This document shows, one piece after another, positions 7,054-14,651 of a stretch of DNA of 20,981 nt (within the stretch, counting starts at the first letter, position 1; each line of letters starts with the position of its first letter). Location of the stretch: positions 1 to 20,981 of the forward strand of contig JAICXF010000032.1 of NCBI GenBank assembly GCA_025981625.1, written 5' to 3'. A model generated the notes under the pieces. It saw nothing but the letters and a program-made list of their open reading frames with translations. It ran no database searches and was not told the DNA's origin. The position numbers and the translations under genes are program-made. The stretch comes from Sphingomonas sp. (lineage in GTDB: Bacteria; Pseudomonadota; Alphaproteobacteria; Sphingomonadales; Sphingomonadaceae).

Positions 7054-7497
7054 TTAAGGATAGGAAGCTATAAGAGCGAAATCGCCCGCTTCCGCCCCAC
7101 CGATCACCGCGCGCCCCTCCACCGTCACCCAGACATGAGCCTCGAGCTTTCCGCTCTCCGGATGATGGCGGGCGCCATAGTGAAGCACTGCGTCGAAGCC
7201 GCTCGATCGAAGCAATCGCTGAGCCACGAGACCTTTTTCGATGCACATCGTGCGCCACGGTAGCCGGCGAGCGGCGGCTTCGACGGTCCAGACGCAATCG
7301 TCCAGGGACAACCGCTGTTTGCCAAGTCCTATGCTGCCAAAGCGAATGGCGATCCGGAAGGGCAGGAACGCGACCTCGGCCGAGGCGAACGCGAGCAACA
7401 CCAAAGCGCGCAGGAGCAGCCGCCGCTGCCGCCAGTCAAGTCGGCGCAGCCGAGCGACAGACCCTGCTCTCGACATCGTCATCACGGTTTCGAGCAT
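7054..7497 (-). CDS. Transglutaminase-like lasso leader peptidase (B2 protein)
   Basis: Cysteine protease of the lasso B2 family, predicted to cut the leader from the precursor delivered by B1. The N-terminal helix RRLLLRALVLLAFASAEVAFLPF is followed by LPWRTMCIEKGLVAQRLLRSSG with the catalytic Cys85, then LEAHVWVTVEG with His121. The Asp expected about 12 residues after the His in McjB is Gly here (VIGG), which I believe is common in free-standing B2 proteins. The frame extends to 7584, but that would run over the start of the divergent nucleotidyltransferase. ATG 7497, preceded by GGGA, gives 147 residues, the normal size. It lies upstream of, and is likely cotranscribed with, the kinase gene. 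Confidence 0.87.
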   Translation of the reverse strand: MLETVMTMSRAGSVARLRRLDWRQRRLLLRALVLLAFASAEVAFLPFRIAIRFGSIGLGKQRLSLDDCVWTVEAAARRLPWRTMCIEKGLVAQRLLRSSGFDAVLHYGARHHPESGKLEAHVWVTVEGRAVIGGAEAGDFALIASYP

Positions 7498-7511
7498 AAC
7501 GTCCCGGTTCG

Positions 7512-7535
7512 CTTTGTCAGGCCATTGGGGCAAAG
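7512..7535. promoter_or_regulatory. Imperfect dyad in the 45-bp divergent intergenic region
   Basis: CTTTGTC (7512-7518) and GGCAAAG (7529-7535) form an imperfect inverted repeat, seven pairs including one G-T, in the only gap between the divergent B2 and nucleotidyltransferase starts. It could be an operator, a promoter element or chance. No clear -35/-10 pair is visible on either strand. Confidence 0.25.
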
Positions 7536-7542
7536 AAGAAGG

Positions 7543-8652
7543 ATGGCGGCCAACGAGCGAAACTTGAAAGCCTGCTTTCCACACGAGTTCAAGCTTGCGG
7601 TCGATTGCTGCCGATCCGCCTTTCGGGATTCACACATCGCTGCTTCGCCGATGCTCGACCAGGTGGACTGGCCGCGGTTTGCGCGGCTTGCCGAGTTCCA
7701 CCGGATCGAGGGACTGGCGGCGCGTTGGGCGGCCGACCAGACCAGCGCTCCAGAGGATATCCGGCTGACCCTGGCGGATGCGGCAGCGAGGATTGCCGCA
7801 CGAAATCTTGAGGCAAGTGCCGAATGCCGCACACTTCTCAAGTCGTTTCATTCCGCCGGTGTGCCACTGTTGTTCCTGAAGGGCCTGACCGTCGGCGCGC
7901 TCGGGTACCGAAGTGCCATGGCAAAAGCAGCCGTCGACATCGATCTGCTGATCGATCCGGCGGACCTCAGAAGAGCGGCGGAGCTGCTCCGAGCAGCGGG
8001 CTACAGTCTCGCGGCGCCGCGCGATTCGGCGAATGACGGCGTGCTTACGTCGTGGCATGGATGGTGGAAGGAATCTGTCTGGGCCAAGCGCTCGCCAATG
8101 CTTCAGATCGACCTTCACACGCGATCCGCAGACAATCCGCGCCTGATCCCGAGCTTATCCGCGCACTCAGCACGGCAAACGGTCGACGTCGGTAACGGCG
8201 TTCGGTTGCCGACCTTCGCCGACGAAGAGCTGTTTGCCTATCTAACCGTGCATGGAGCTTCCAGCGCCTGGTTCCGTCTTAAGTGGATTGCCGACTTGGG
8301 CGGGTTTCTCAGCGGCCGAAGCGGCGAGGAGATCGAACGCTTGCACCGCCGTTCGCAGGAACTCGGAGCCGGCCGTGCCGCCGGGCAGGCCCTGCTCCTT
8401 GCCGACGATCTATTCGGAACTCTCGCGGATGCTCCCTGCCTTCGCCGAGCACTGCTGCAAGACGCGTCAACGCGGCGGCTGTATGGCACGGCATTCCGGC
8501 TGCTGACCCGCGAGCCGACGGAACCGACTGATCGCCTGCTCGGGTCGTTTCCAATCCGCTGGAGCCAGTTCCAGCTGCTGCCCGGTGGGCGCTTCAAGTT
8601 CTCGGAGCTGTCCGGACAGGTCCGCCGCATGCTGACGCGCGTGACCATTTAG
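7543..8652 (+). CDS. Nucleotidyltransferase family 5 protein (RiPP tailoring candidate)
   Basis: Member of the NTP_transf_5-like group. The core LLFLKGLTVGALGYRSAMAK is followed by AVDIDLLIDPADL, with the D132-x-D134 metal-binding pair. Downstream, RAAELLRAAGYSL and ELFAYLTVHGASSAWFRLKWIADL match the long helical C-terminus of the family. Such proteins occur in kinase-containing lasso clusters; in the pseudomycoidin system, as I recall, the homologue adds hexoses to the phosphorylated terminal Ser. The frame runs from a TTG at 7525, but ATG 7543, next to AAGAAGG, is the better start (369 residues). It faces away from B2 across 45 bp and overlaps the convergent membrane-protein gene by 4 bp. 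The donor substrate is unknown. Confidence 0.82.
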   Translation: MAANERNLKACFPHEFKLAVDCCRSAFRDSHIAASPMLDQVDWPRFARLAEFHRIEGLAARWAADQTSAPEDIRLTLADAAARIAARNLEASAECRTLLKSFHSAGVPLLFLKGLTVGALGYRSAMAKAAVDIDLLIDPADLRRAAELLRAAGYSLAAPRDSANDGVLTSWHGWWKESVWAKRSPMLQIDLHTRSADNPRLIPSLSAHSARQTVDVGNGVRLPTFADEELFAYLTVHGASSAWFRLKWIADLGGFLSGRSGEEIERLHRRSQELGAGRAAGQALLLADDLFGTLADAPCLRRALLQDASTRRLYGTAFRLLTREPTEPTDRLLGSFPIRWSQFQLLPGGRFKFSELSGQVRRMLTRVTI

Positions 8653-9017
8653 CCGCGGCGCTGGACTCTCCTCCGGAACAGCTCGGGCCGCACTCGGGCG
8701 GTAATCATCAGCACCGTCGGCAAGAACATCGTCAGCACCAGGTCCTTCGCTCCTTCGCCATATTGTTGGCCGGGGTCTGGCCATCGCTCAACCCAAAGGT
8801 CGACCGCTTCATTCCACAGGATCACGGCGAGCACGCCGAGCCACGGCAACCAGGAGGTCAGCGGACGGCGCAATATCAGCCCGAAAGCGAGCGACAGCAG
8901 CACTCCCACGAGGACGTGCAAAGCGTCGTGATCGATCGTCGCCGAATGCTCGATGAAGAGCTTCGACTGGTGCCACGAAGCCATTGCGGCGATCAGCGCG
9001 TGCCATAATGCGCGCAA
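8649..9017 (-). CDS. Small multi-spanning membrane protein of unknown function
   Basis: 122 residues with two long hydrophobic spans (about DALHVLVGVLLSLAFGLIL and SWLPWLGVLAVILW), a conserved-looking loop NEAVDLWVERWPDPGQQYGEGAKD, and a third hydrophobic stretch LVLTMFLPTVLMIT, then a basic tail. The layout recalls small VanZ-like proteins, but I do not recognise a family motif. The TTG start at 9017 is preceded by AGGA with an 8-nt spacer and lies 10 bp after the polymerase-family gene's stop, so translational coupling is likely. It is the last gene of the exopolysaccharide run and overlaps the nucleotidyltransferase 3' end by 4 bp. Confidence 0.7.
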   Translation of the reverse strand: MRALWHALIAAMASWHQSKLFIEHSATIDHDALHVLVGVLLSLAFGLILRRPLTSWLPWLGVLAVILWNEAVDLWVERWPDPGQQYGEGAKDLVLTMFLPTVLMITARVRPELFRRRVQRRG

Positions 9018-9027
9018 CAGCTCGATC

Positions 9028-10404
9028 CTAATGAATGACCAGGTGGCGCGTCGGCCAAAGGTCGGTCGGATCCTGCTTCACGGGCGCCCGTCGGTCGGCC
9101 AGCAGCGCGCAGCAGGCGGCGAAGCACGCGCTTATTGCCGCTGTCCGGAGCGGAAAATCCACCAGACTGTGAACCAGGACGGCAGCCGAAGCGATCGCGG
9201 CAGCGCGCGCGAAAGGTGCTGGCGGAACGGCGCGCCATGCGGCGGCGGCGGCGATGCCCCACCAGAGCAGGAAGGCAAGCATCAGGAGGATGCCAGCTAA
9301 GCCGAGCTCGAGCGCGACCTCGACATAATCGTTATGCGCGTGAACCACATATTCGTTGGTCACCCGCTGGGGGCTTTCGTACAGCGGATAAACTCGGACG
9401 AAGGAGCCAAGCCCGGATCCCCACGGCATCGTGTCGGCGATGGCTTTGCTGGTAGTATCGAGGATTTGCCGCCGCGACTGGACCGAGGTTCCCGCGTTAC
9501 TGCCGATTTTTGTCGCTCCGATACTTGTCGTTGCAAGGGCGCCTACCGCGACGATGAGCGTCAAGGCGGCAAGCGCGGCGATCGGAAGCCGCCAGCGACT
9601 ATTCCCCGGCAGGAGGACGAGCGCGCTCGCAGCCACAACGGGGATGGCGAGGCCGTAGCCGGCTAACGGCCCGTTGAGCGCCAGCCCGACAATCAGCACG
9701 AATGTCAGTGCCGCAAGGACTGCCAGGAGCGCAAAATAGCCCTGGATGTTCCTGCCCTTCCCTGCCGACGCAATCGCGGCGACGAACGGCAGAGCCATCA
9801 GCAACAACGTGGCCATGTGATTGGAATTGGCAAAGAAACCGACGGCAGAGCCAAAATTTGATTCCGGGTAGAGATACCACGGCGATCCCGCCCCGCGATC
9901 CGCCACCTGGAGCGCGCCGAGCGAAACGCCGCCGAGAGTCCCCAGCAGCAACGCGCCGGCAATCCAGCTTGGATGATAAGCCCGGAGCCGAGTCATGGCG
10001 CAGAACAGTGCCACCGGCGGAATGACGCACAACAAAGTTGCCACAGAAGCCGCGGGGGTGAGCGAGATAGGCAGCATCGGAAGCGGCTGGCCAAGAAGCT
10101 GGTAACCGTTGGCGATGAGGGTCCGGCTCCCATGCGCCCACACCGACGGCGGGAGCGGGATCAATTGTAGGAGCACCACCAAGAGCGCCGCGGCCACGAT
10201 GAACAACAGGGACCCGGCACGGCTTGGTAGCGGCTCGGCAGCCGGCGCGGCGGCGGCCCAGGCCAAAATCGCGATTCCGGCAAGTTGCAGGAGCATGTTC
10301 TGCCAAGCGCCCTGTGCGCTTCCGCCAAGCACAATGCAGGCGAGCAGATAGGCTGGCGCTATGGAGTGGCGAATCCGCTCACGCACCAGGCGCCACCCGC
10401 TCAA
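9028..10404 (-). CDS. O-antigen ligase / Wzy-family polysaccharide polymerase
   Basis: Integral membrane protein of 458 residues with about ten hydrophobic spans, predicted to join lipid-linked oligosaccharide units in the periplasm. The diagnostic large loop holds FFANSNHMATLLLMALPF and, near residue 355, VVHAHNDYVEVALELGLAG, which is the H-x-H-N-D-Y motif of the Wzy_C/WaaL family. Sequence alone does not separate a polymerase from a ligase; the Wza/Wzc neighbours favour exopolysaccharide polymerisation. The start is a TTG at 10404 inside the 3' end of the TPR-like gene (26 bp overlap), pointing to coupled translation. Confidence 0.85.
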   Translation of the reverse strand: MSGWRLVRERIRHSIAPAYLLACIVLGGSAQGAWQNMLLQLAGIAILAWAAAAPAAEPLPSRAGSLLFIVAAALLVVLLQLIPLPPSVWAHGSRTLIANGYQLLGQPLPMLPISLTPAASVATLLCVIPPVALFCAMTRLRAYHPSWIAGALLLGTLGGVSLGALQVADRGAGSPWYLYPESNFGSAVGFFANSNHMATLLLMALPFVAAIASAGKGRNIQGYFALLAVLAALTFVLIVGLALNGPLAGYGLAIPVVAASALVLLPGNSRWRLPIAALAALTLIVAVGALATTSIGATKIGSNAGTSVQSRRQILDTTSKAIADTMPWGSGLGSFVRVYPLYESPQRVTNEYVVHAHNDYVEVALELGLAGILLMLAFLLWWGIAAAAAWRAVPPAPFARAAAIASAAVLVHSLVDFPLRTAAISACFAACCALLADRRAPVKQDPTDLWPTRHLVIH

Positions 10405-11554
10405 GCTTGAGCTCGGCGATGGTCACGTCACTCTGCTGCGCGACGTCAGAGGACGATCCGGAGAGTTTCAACCATTGCGCTCGGCAGCTCGCGGGGACAT
10501 CGAAGCTCCATCCGTGCGCAGCGGCGGCCTCGAGGGTGACGGATGCGATCGGAGCGTCCGCCTTGTCGCACCACAGCGACCAATTGAGCACCCGTCCATG
10601 GCCCGGATCGCCAAGTAACCGCATCGACAGGCGGTAGGTGCCTGGCGCGAGCAGCAGCAGCTGGGTCGCGAGGATCCCATCCTCCTGGCCATAGAAGACG
10701 ACATGCAGGCGCCCACGCGACTGCCGTTCGGCGATTCCGACTGTGGACGAGGTCAGTGCCCAGTTGAACGGCGGCGGCGCCGTGTTGTCGCGAAATTGAG
10801 CATCGTAGAGGAGCCCGCCAGAGGCCGCACTCGGGCCAGCTGCCCGGGCCCAGATCGTGCGGGCTTGGTCGTAGCGGCCGGCGGTCACGAGCGTGTTGAG
10901 CAGCGGCGCGAGCCAGTGCTCGTCGGCAAGGTTGCCGCGCATGTCGGCCAAAGCGAGCACCGCAGGAACGGCCGAAGGATTCGATGCAAGCCTCGTCAAT
11001 GCAGCATCGGCAAGGCCTGGGTTGGCGTCCAACAGGTGCCGGAGCCTGGGCCAATTGCTCGGGTCACGAGCATAAGCGGCAAGATAGGGAGCCACGGTTG
11101 TATTGCCGTAGGGCGCCAGCCGGGCGAGCGCGGCAACCTCGTTCAGCCCCCGGTTCGAATCTCCGGCGCGAAAGTACCGATCGGCCAGGAAATAGGCCGC
11201 CGGAAGGGACCGCGGATTGCGCCGTTGCGCGGCTTCGAAAGCGCGCTGCGCAGCGACATCGTCGCCGGCGAGCTGCGCCTGCACTCCGCGAACCAGAAAG
11301 GGTTCCGACGCCAGCGGTTCCTTGCGTGCAGCGTCGCCGATCATCGCGAAGGCGCTCTGCGGGACAGCCCGCCGATCGTGCGCCGCGCGGGCGATCTCCG
11401 TCATTCCCAGCGATATCTCGCTCGCCGGATGATCGCTCCAGAACAGGTGTGCATCGTCGGGGCGTGAAGCCGCGAGCATACCGACCGCGGCATTCCTCAC
11501 GACCTGAACGGCAAGGAGCAGGGCGGCGCACGCGACGATGATCGCCCTCAGCAT
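10379..11554 (-). CDS. TPR-like envelope protein with C-terminal beta domain (exopolysaccharide cluster)
   Basis: 391 residues, function not recognised. An N-terminal membrane anchor or uncleaved signal (AIIVACAALLLAVQVV) is followed by helical TPR-like repeats (ASEPFLVRGVQAQLAGDDVAAQRAFEAAQRRNP, AAYFLADRYFRAGDSNRGLNEV). The C-terminal part, from about FNWALTSST, is rich in beta strands with paired Cys (WCDKAD and ASCRAQW) and resembles a carbohydrate-binding jelly roll. The frame is open to 11599, but ATG 11554 has AGAGG 7 nt upstream and starts right before the anchor. It lies between the Wzc-like and Wzy-like genes, overlapping the latter by 26 bp. A scaffold or length-control role at the inner membrane is a guess. 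Confidence 0.75.
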   Translation of the reverse strand: MLRAIIVACAALLLAVQVVRNAAVGMLAASRPDDAHLFWSDHPASEISLGMTEIARAAHDRRAVPQSAFAMIGDAARKEPLASEPFLVRGVQAQLAGDDVAAQRAFEAAQRRNPRSLPAAYFLADRYFRAGDSNRGLNEVAALARLAPYGNTTVAPYLAAYARDPSNWPRLRHLLDANPGLADAALTRLASNPSAVPAVLALADMRGNLADEHWLAPLLNTLVTAGRYDQARTIWARAAGPSAASGGLLYDAQFRDNTAPPPFNWALTSSTVGIAERQSRGRLHVVFYGQEDGILATQLLLLAPGTYRLSMRLLGDPGHGRVLNWSLWCDKADAPIASVTLEAAAAHGWSFDVPASCRAQWLKLSGSSSDVAQQSDVTIAELKLERVAPGA

Positions 11555-11579
11555 CACCCCGCCTCTTTCGACAGACGTG

Positions 11580-13835
11580 TCAGCCGTCTGCCTCGGCATT
11601 GCTGAGGTCGTGCGCGCTCTCGCCTTGCGGGATCATGAGGATTTCGGTTCGCTTGATTCTGCCGCGCGAGCCGTAGCCGTAACCGTACCCGTAGCCGCTA
11701 TATCCGTAGCCGTGACCGCCCTCATGCGACTTGGTCAGCACGGCGCCGAGTAGTCGCGTCCCGGTCGCGTCAAGCCGGTTCAGGGCCTCGATTGCGGCCC
11801 GGGTTCGCGTCTTGCCGCTCTCGATGACGAACAGGGCGCTTCCGGACGCCGCCGCCAGGAGGGGCGCGTCTGCAAGCCCGAGGGTCGGCGGCCCATCGAT
11901 GACGACGAGATCGAACGCATCCTTCGCCTCGGCGATGATCTTGCGAATGCGCCCGGTCGACAAAAGGTCCGCGGGGTTGGGCGGCAGCGGCCCGCTCGGG
12001 AGCAGCCAAAGATTTGGATGCTGAGTCTCCACGATATGCTGCTCGACAGGATCATTGGTCGTGAGAAGCTTGCTCAATCCGACCCGATCGTTCGCCGTCT
12101 TGAAGGCGGGCTTCCGAAGGTCACTGTCGATCAGCAGCACGCGCCGCTCGCGGCGGGCGAAATTCTGCGCAATGGCGAGCGCCGACGACGACTTGCCCTC
12201 GCTCGAGCGGGTGCTGGTGACCAGGAGAACTTTGGGCATGCCCTCCTCGGTGCTGAACCGGAGCGCGGCGACGATCGCCGAATAAGACTCTGAAATCATC
12301 GACGTCGGATTCTTGAGATCGTCGACGAATGTGTCGCGGGCCATGGTCTTCGGAACCGTTCCAAGACACGGCATGGACAGCTTTTTTCTGACGTCGTCCC
12401 GCGTCTTGATGGTGTCGTTCACGAATTCCAGGCCGATCGCGCTGCCGACTCCCGCAACAAGGCCCATCCCTAGTCCGAGCAACAGGTTCAGAAGCACGTT
12501 CGGCTTGACCGGCAAGGTCGGAATCTGGGCTCTGTCGACGATCGAGACCGGGGCCATTCCGACGCCGCCGGCAACCCCAATCTGCTTATAGCGCTGCAGC
12601 AGTGCGTCGTAGAGGCTGCGGTTGGTATCCACCTCGCGTTGCAGGATCGTGTACTGGATGCTTCGACCGCGGAGATTGAGAACGTCGCCCTTCAGCTGCC
12701 CGACTCGCGCCTGAAGCGCATGCTCGGCGGACAAGGCTCCTCGATAGTCAGCCAGCAATCCGTTCAGGCGCCCCGACGAGGCCTGCGCCGCCTGAGCGGA
12801 AATCTGGCGCTGCAATTCATTGATCTGAGACTGGAGGCTGGCCATCTCCGGATGCTCAGGCTTCATGAACTCGCGCTTCTGCTGATATTGGCTCTGGAGC
12901 GTCGCGAGTTGCTGCCGCAGCGGCTGCACGCTGGCGTTCACATCCGCTGTCGGGCCCGTCGCAAGCGCCTCGCGATAGGCTCCCTCCGCCGCAACCCTCC
13001 TCGCGGTAGCGGCCGCCAAGGCCGAGTTGAGCTGAACCAATGACTCGCCCTGCAGCGAATTGGTGTCGCCGGTGGTGGTCTTCCCGTCGGCGCTGAGCGT
13101 GCCCGATGTGCTGATGATCCCCTGCTGCTGCGCATATTCGACGACCGCGCGCTCGGATTTCTCGAGATCACTGCGGGTTTTGGCGATTTGGCGCTCGAGA
13201 AAGTTGCGCGCGTAGGCCGAAGCTTCGTAGCGGCGCTGGAGCGACGTGTTGATGAAACTGTCGGCGACCTCGTTTGCGACCAGCGCCGCAAGCTGCGGCG
13301 AGGTGGAATCATAGCTGAACTTGATGAGCTGGCCCTGGTCCGGCGCAATGACCTTGAGGCCACCCTGGACCGTGCCGGTGGCGGCGCGAAGCCGCTCGGA
13401 GCTGTCGCCGTCCTGACCCACGACGTCCGGATTATTGGGCAGATTCAGTTCCTGGGCAGTGCGTTCGGCGACCGCTCGACTTCCCAGAAGCCCGACCTGC
13501 GTTGCGACGAAGTCGAAGGCATTGCTCGCCTGCGTGTCCTGTTGACGCGATTGCTCGTCACTGACGGCGACGGCGGGCGGATTCGCCTCCAGCGTCACCC
13601 AGGCTCGGTAGACCGGCTTCGTCAGCATCGAAATCAGGATTGCTCCGGCCAGACCGATGCCGACAGCGCCGAGCACCAGCCAGCGCCAATGATGGAGAAT
13701 TCGTACCAGCGTCGGGAAGTCGAGGATTGCGGCGGCCGAGTAGCTGCGGTTGCCCGAACCCAGAGACGGGTTGGCCGACCCGTAAGGACTGACGGGCCAT
13801 TGGCCTTCGCCGGCAACGGTGATGTTCGTGTTCAC
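11580..13835 (-). CDS. Wzc-type polysaccharide co-polymerase and tyrosine autokinase
   Basis: Inner-membrane protein that controls polysaccharide chain length and export with Wza, through cycles of tyrosine phosphorylation. The N-terminal Wzz domain has a first membrane span (WLVLGAVGIGLAGAILISML), a long periplasmic coiled-coil region, and a second span (LLNLLLGLGMGLVAGVGSAIGL) preceded by the proline-rich PTLPVKPN. The cytosolic BY-kinase has Walker A TSTRSSEGKSSS (about 540-551), Walker A' LLIDSDLRKP and Walker B FDLVVIDGPP (about 642-650). The tail at about 707-722 is Gly-Tyr rich, with six tyrosines. Kinase and Wzz parts are fused in one 751-residue chain. GTG start; GGAG lies 9 nt upstream. 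It follows the Wza gene by 29 bp. Confidence 0.93.
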   Translation of the reverse strand: MNTNITVAGEGQWPVSPYGSANPSLGSGNRSYSAAAILDFPTLVRILHHWRWLVLGAVGIGLAGAILISMLTKPVYRAWVTLEANPPAVAVSDEQSRQQDTQASNAFDFVATQVGLLGSRAVAERTAQELNLPNNPDVVGQDGDSSERLRAATGTVQGGLKVIAPDQGQLIKFSYDSTSPQLAALVANEVADSFINTSLQRRYEASAYARNFLERQIAKTRSDLEKSERAVVEYAQQQGIISTSGTLSADGKTTTGDTNSLQGESLVQLNSALAAATARRVAAEGAYREALATGPTADVNASVQPLRQQLATLQSQYQQKREFMKPEHPEMASLQSQINELQRQISAQAAQASSGRLNGLLADYRGALSAEHALQARVGQLKGDVLNLRGRSIQYTILQREVDTNRSLYDALLQRYKQIGVAGGVGMAPVSIVDRAQIPTLPVKPNVLLNLLLGLGMGLVAGVGSAIGLEFVNDTIKTRDDVRKKLSMPCLGTVPKTMARDTFVDDLKNPTSMISESYSAIVAALRFSTEEGMPKVLLVTSTRSSEGKSSSALAIAQNFARRERRVLLIDSDLRKPAFKTANDRVGLSKLLTTNDPVEQHIVETQHPNLWLLPSGPLPPNPADLLSTGRIRKIIAEAKDAFDLVVIDGPPTLGLADAPLLAAASGSALFVIESGKTRTRAAIEALNRLDATGTRLLGAVLTKSHEGGHGYGYSGYGYGYGYGSRGRIKRTEILMIPQGESAHDLSNAEADG
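11671..11717 (-). repeat. Imperfect hexamer repeat encoding the Gly-Tyr tail of the Wzc-like kinase
   Basis: On the minus strand the unit GGNTAC recurs about seven times with third-base changes and a few substitutions (one AGC and a CAC). It encodes the autophosphorylation tail GYGYSGYGYGYGYG. Such a repeat can gain or lose units by slippage, changing the number of tyrosines. Confidence 0.7.
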
Positions 13836-13864
13836 TCGGTCGGGCTCCAGTTGTTCCCCGTAGC

Positions 13865-14569
13865 TTACAACGGCCCGAAGATGGCGAGAAGCGGAATGCT
13901 CTGCAGGATCTGTTTCTCGGCCGCCTTCACGGACGAGCCGTCCACAACCACGATGTCGCCCGGGTAAATTTGCGGGTCAGGCGCCTGGCCACGGCGGATC
14001 GCGGTCAAATCGAAGGCCGCGGCCTGGCGCTTGCCGCCGATCGTCCGGAATACCGCTACACGGCGGGAATTCGCGTCCTGCGTCGTACCCTTCGCCATCG
14101 CCACGGCCTGGATGAGGCTGATTGGTCCGCCGACGGGGAAGGTCCCCGCCTGCTGCACTGCGCCATCCACGGTCACCACGTGCGCGGTCGAGGACTTGAT
14201 GGCGACGCTCACATCGGGATGTTCGAGATACTTCGCTCCAAGCTTCTGCGTCAGTTCGTCGTCGAGTTGCGCAGTCGTCAGGTTGGCGGCTTTGATTTCG
14301 CCGATCAGCGGTAGCGAGATGTTGCCGGCAAGATCGACGTCATAATCGCCCGACAGGTCGTCCATCTTGAAGACCTTGATCCCGAGCTTGTCCATCGGCG
14401 CGATTTTGTAATCGTTCTCAAGCGTTTGAAACTTGGTCTCGTCAGGAGCTACAAGCGGGCGGTCATAAGGGATTGAGCCACCACGCGTATCCGCGCAACC
14501 GGCCAGGAATGCGCCGGCCGCGAGAGGAAGCAGGACTGCCACGCGGCGGGGCCAATGATCAAGCAACAC
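13865..14569 (-). CDS. Wza-type polysaccharide export outer-membrane lipoprotein
   Basis: Outer-membrane export channel component partnering the Wzc-like kinase. A lipoprotein signal ends in LAAGAFLAGC with the lipid-modified Cys25. The Poly_export domain follows (DYKIAPMDKLGIKVFKMDDLSGDYDVDLAGNISLPLIGEI). Next comes an SLBB-like beta-grasp (VTVDGAVQQAGTFPVGGPISLIQAVAMAKG), then PQIYPGDIVVVDG. At 234 residues it is shorter than E. coli Wza (about 380) and lacks its C-terminal amphipathic barrel helix segment, as in many alphaproteobacterial homologues. The GTG start at 14569 has GAGGGA 6 nt upstream. An 82-bp gap separates it from the metallophosphoesterase gene upstream. Confidence 0.92.
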   Translation of the reverse strand: MLLDHWPRRVAVLLPLAAGAFLAGCADTRGGSIPYDRPLVAPDETKFQTLENDYKIAPMDKLGIKVFKMDDLSGDYDVDLAGNISLPLIGEIKAANLTTAQLDDELTQKLGAKYLEHPDVSVAIKSSTAHVVTVDGAVQQAGTFPVGGPISLIQAVAMAKGTTQDANSRRVAVFRTIGGKRQAAAFDLTAIRRGQAPDPQIYPGDIVVVDGSSVKAAEKQILQSIPLLAIFGPL

Positions 14570-14651
14570 GACCGTTCCCTCGCTTTAAGGCGCAACTCAC
14601 CAAAATCGACCAATACAGAGCCACAACGCCTATTCCCCCGGCCGCCTCAAA
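14570..14651 (-). promoter_or_regulatory. Candidate promoter gap before the Wza-Wzc genes
   Basis: At 82 bp this is the longest gap in the leftward run from uvrC to the small membrane protein and the likeliest site for a separate exopolysaccharide promoter. It holds the only AT-richer stretch here (TATTGGTCGATTTTGG on the minus strand). I see no consensus -35/-10 pair and no hairpin terminator. Confidence 0.3.

Noticed and set aside
7498..7584. Longer B2 start at 7584
   Set aside because: It would overlap the divergent nucleotidyltransferase start; the family-like N-terminus and a GGGA ribosome site fit ATG 7497.
9599..10306. 235-codon minus-strand frame inside the Wzy-family gene
   Set aside because: Out-of-frame shadow of the membrane protein; the hydrophobic pattern and the HAHNDY motif belong to the other frame.
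11153..11164. Match to the tRNA T-loop (GGTTCGAATC) as a possible second attachment site
   Set aside because: Only about ten bases match the end of tRNA-Lys and they lie inside the TPR-like coding sequence; too short for an attachment repeat.
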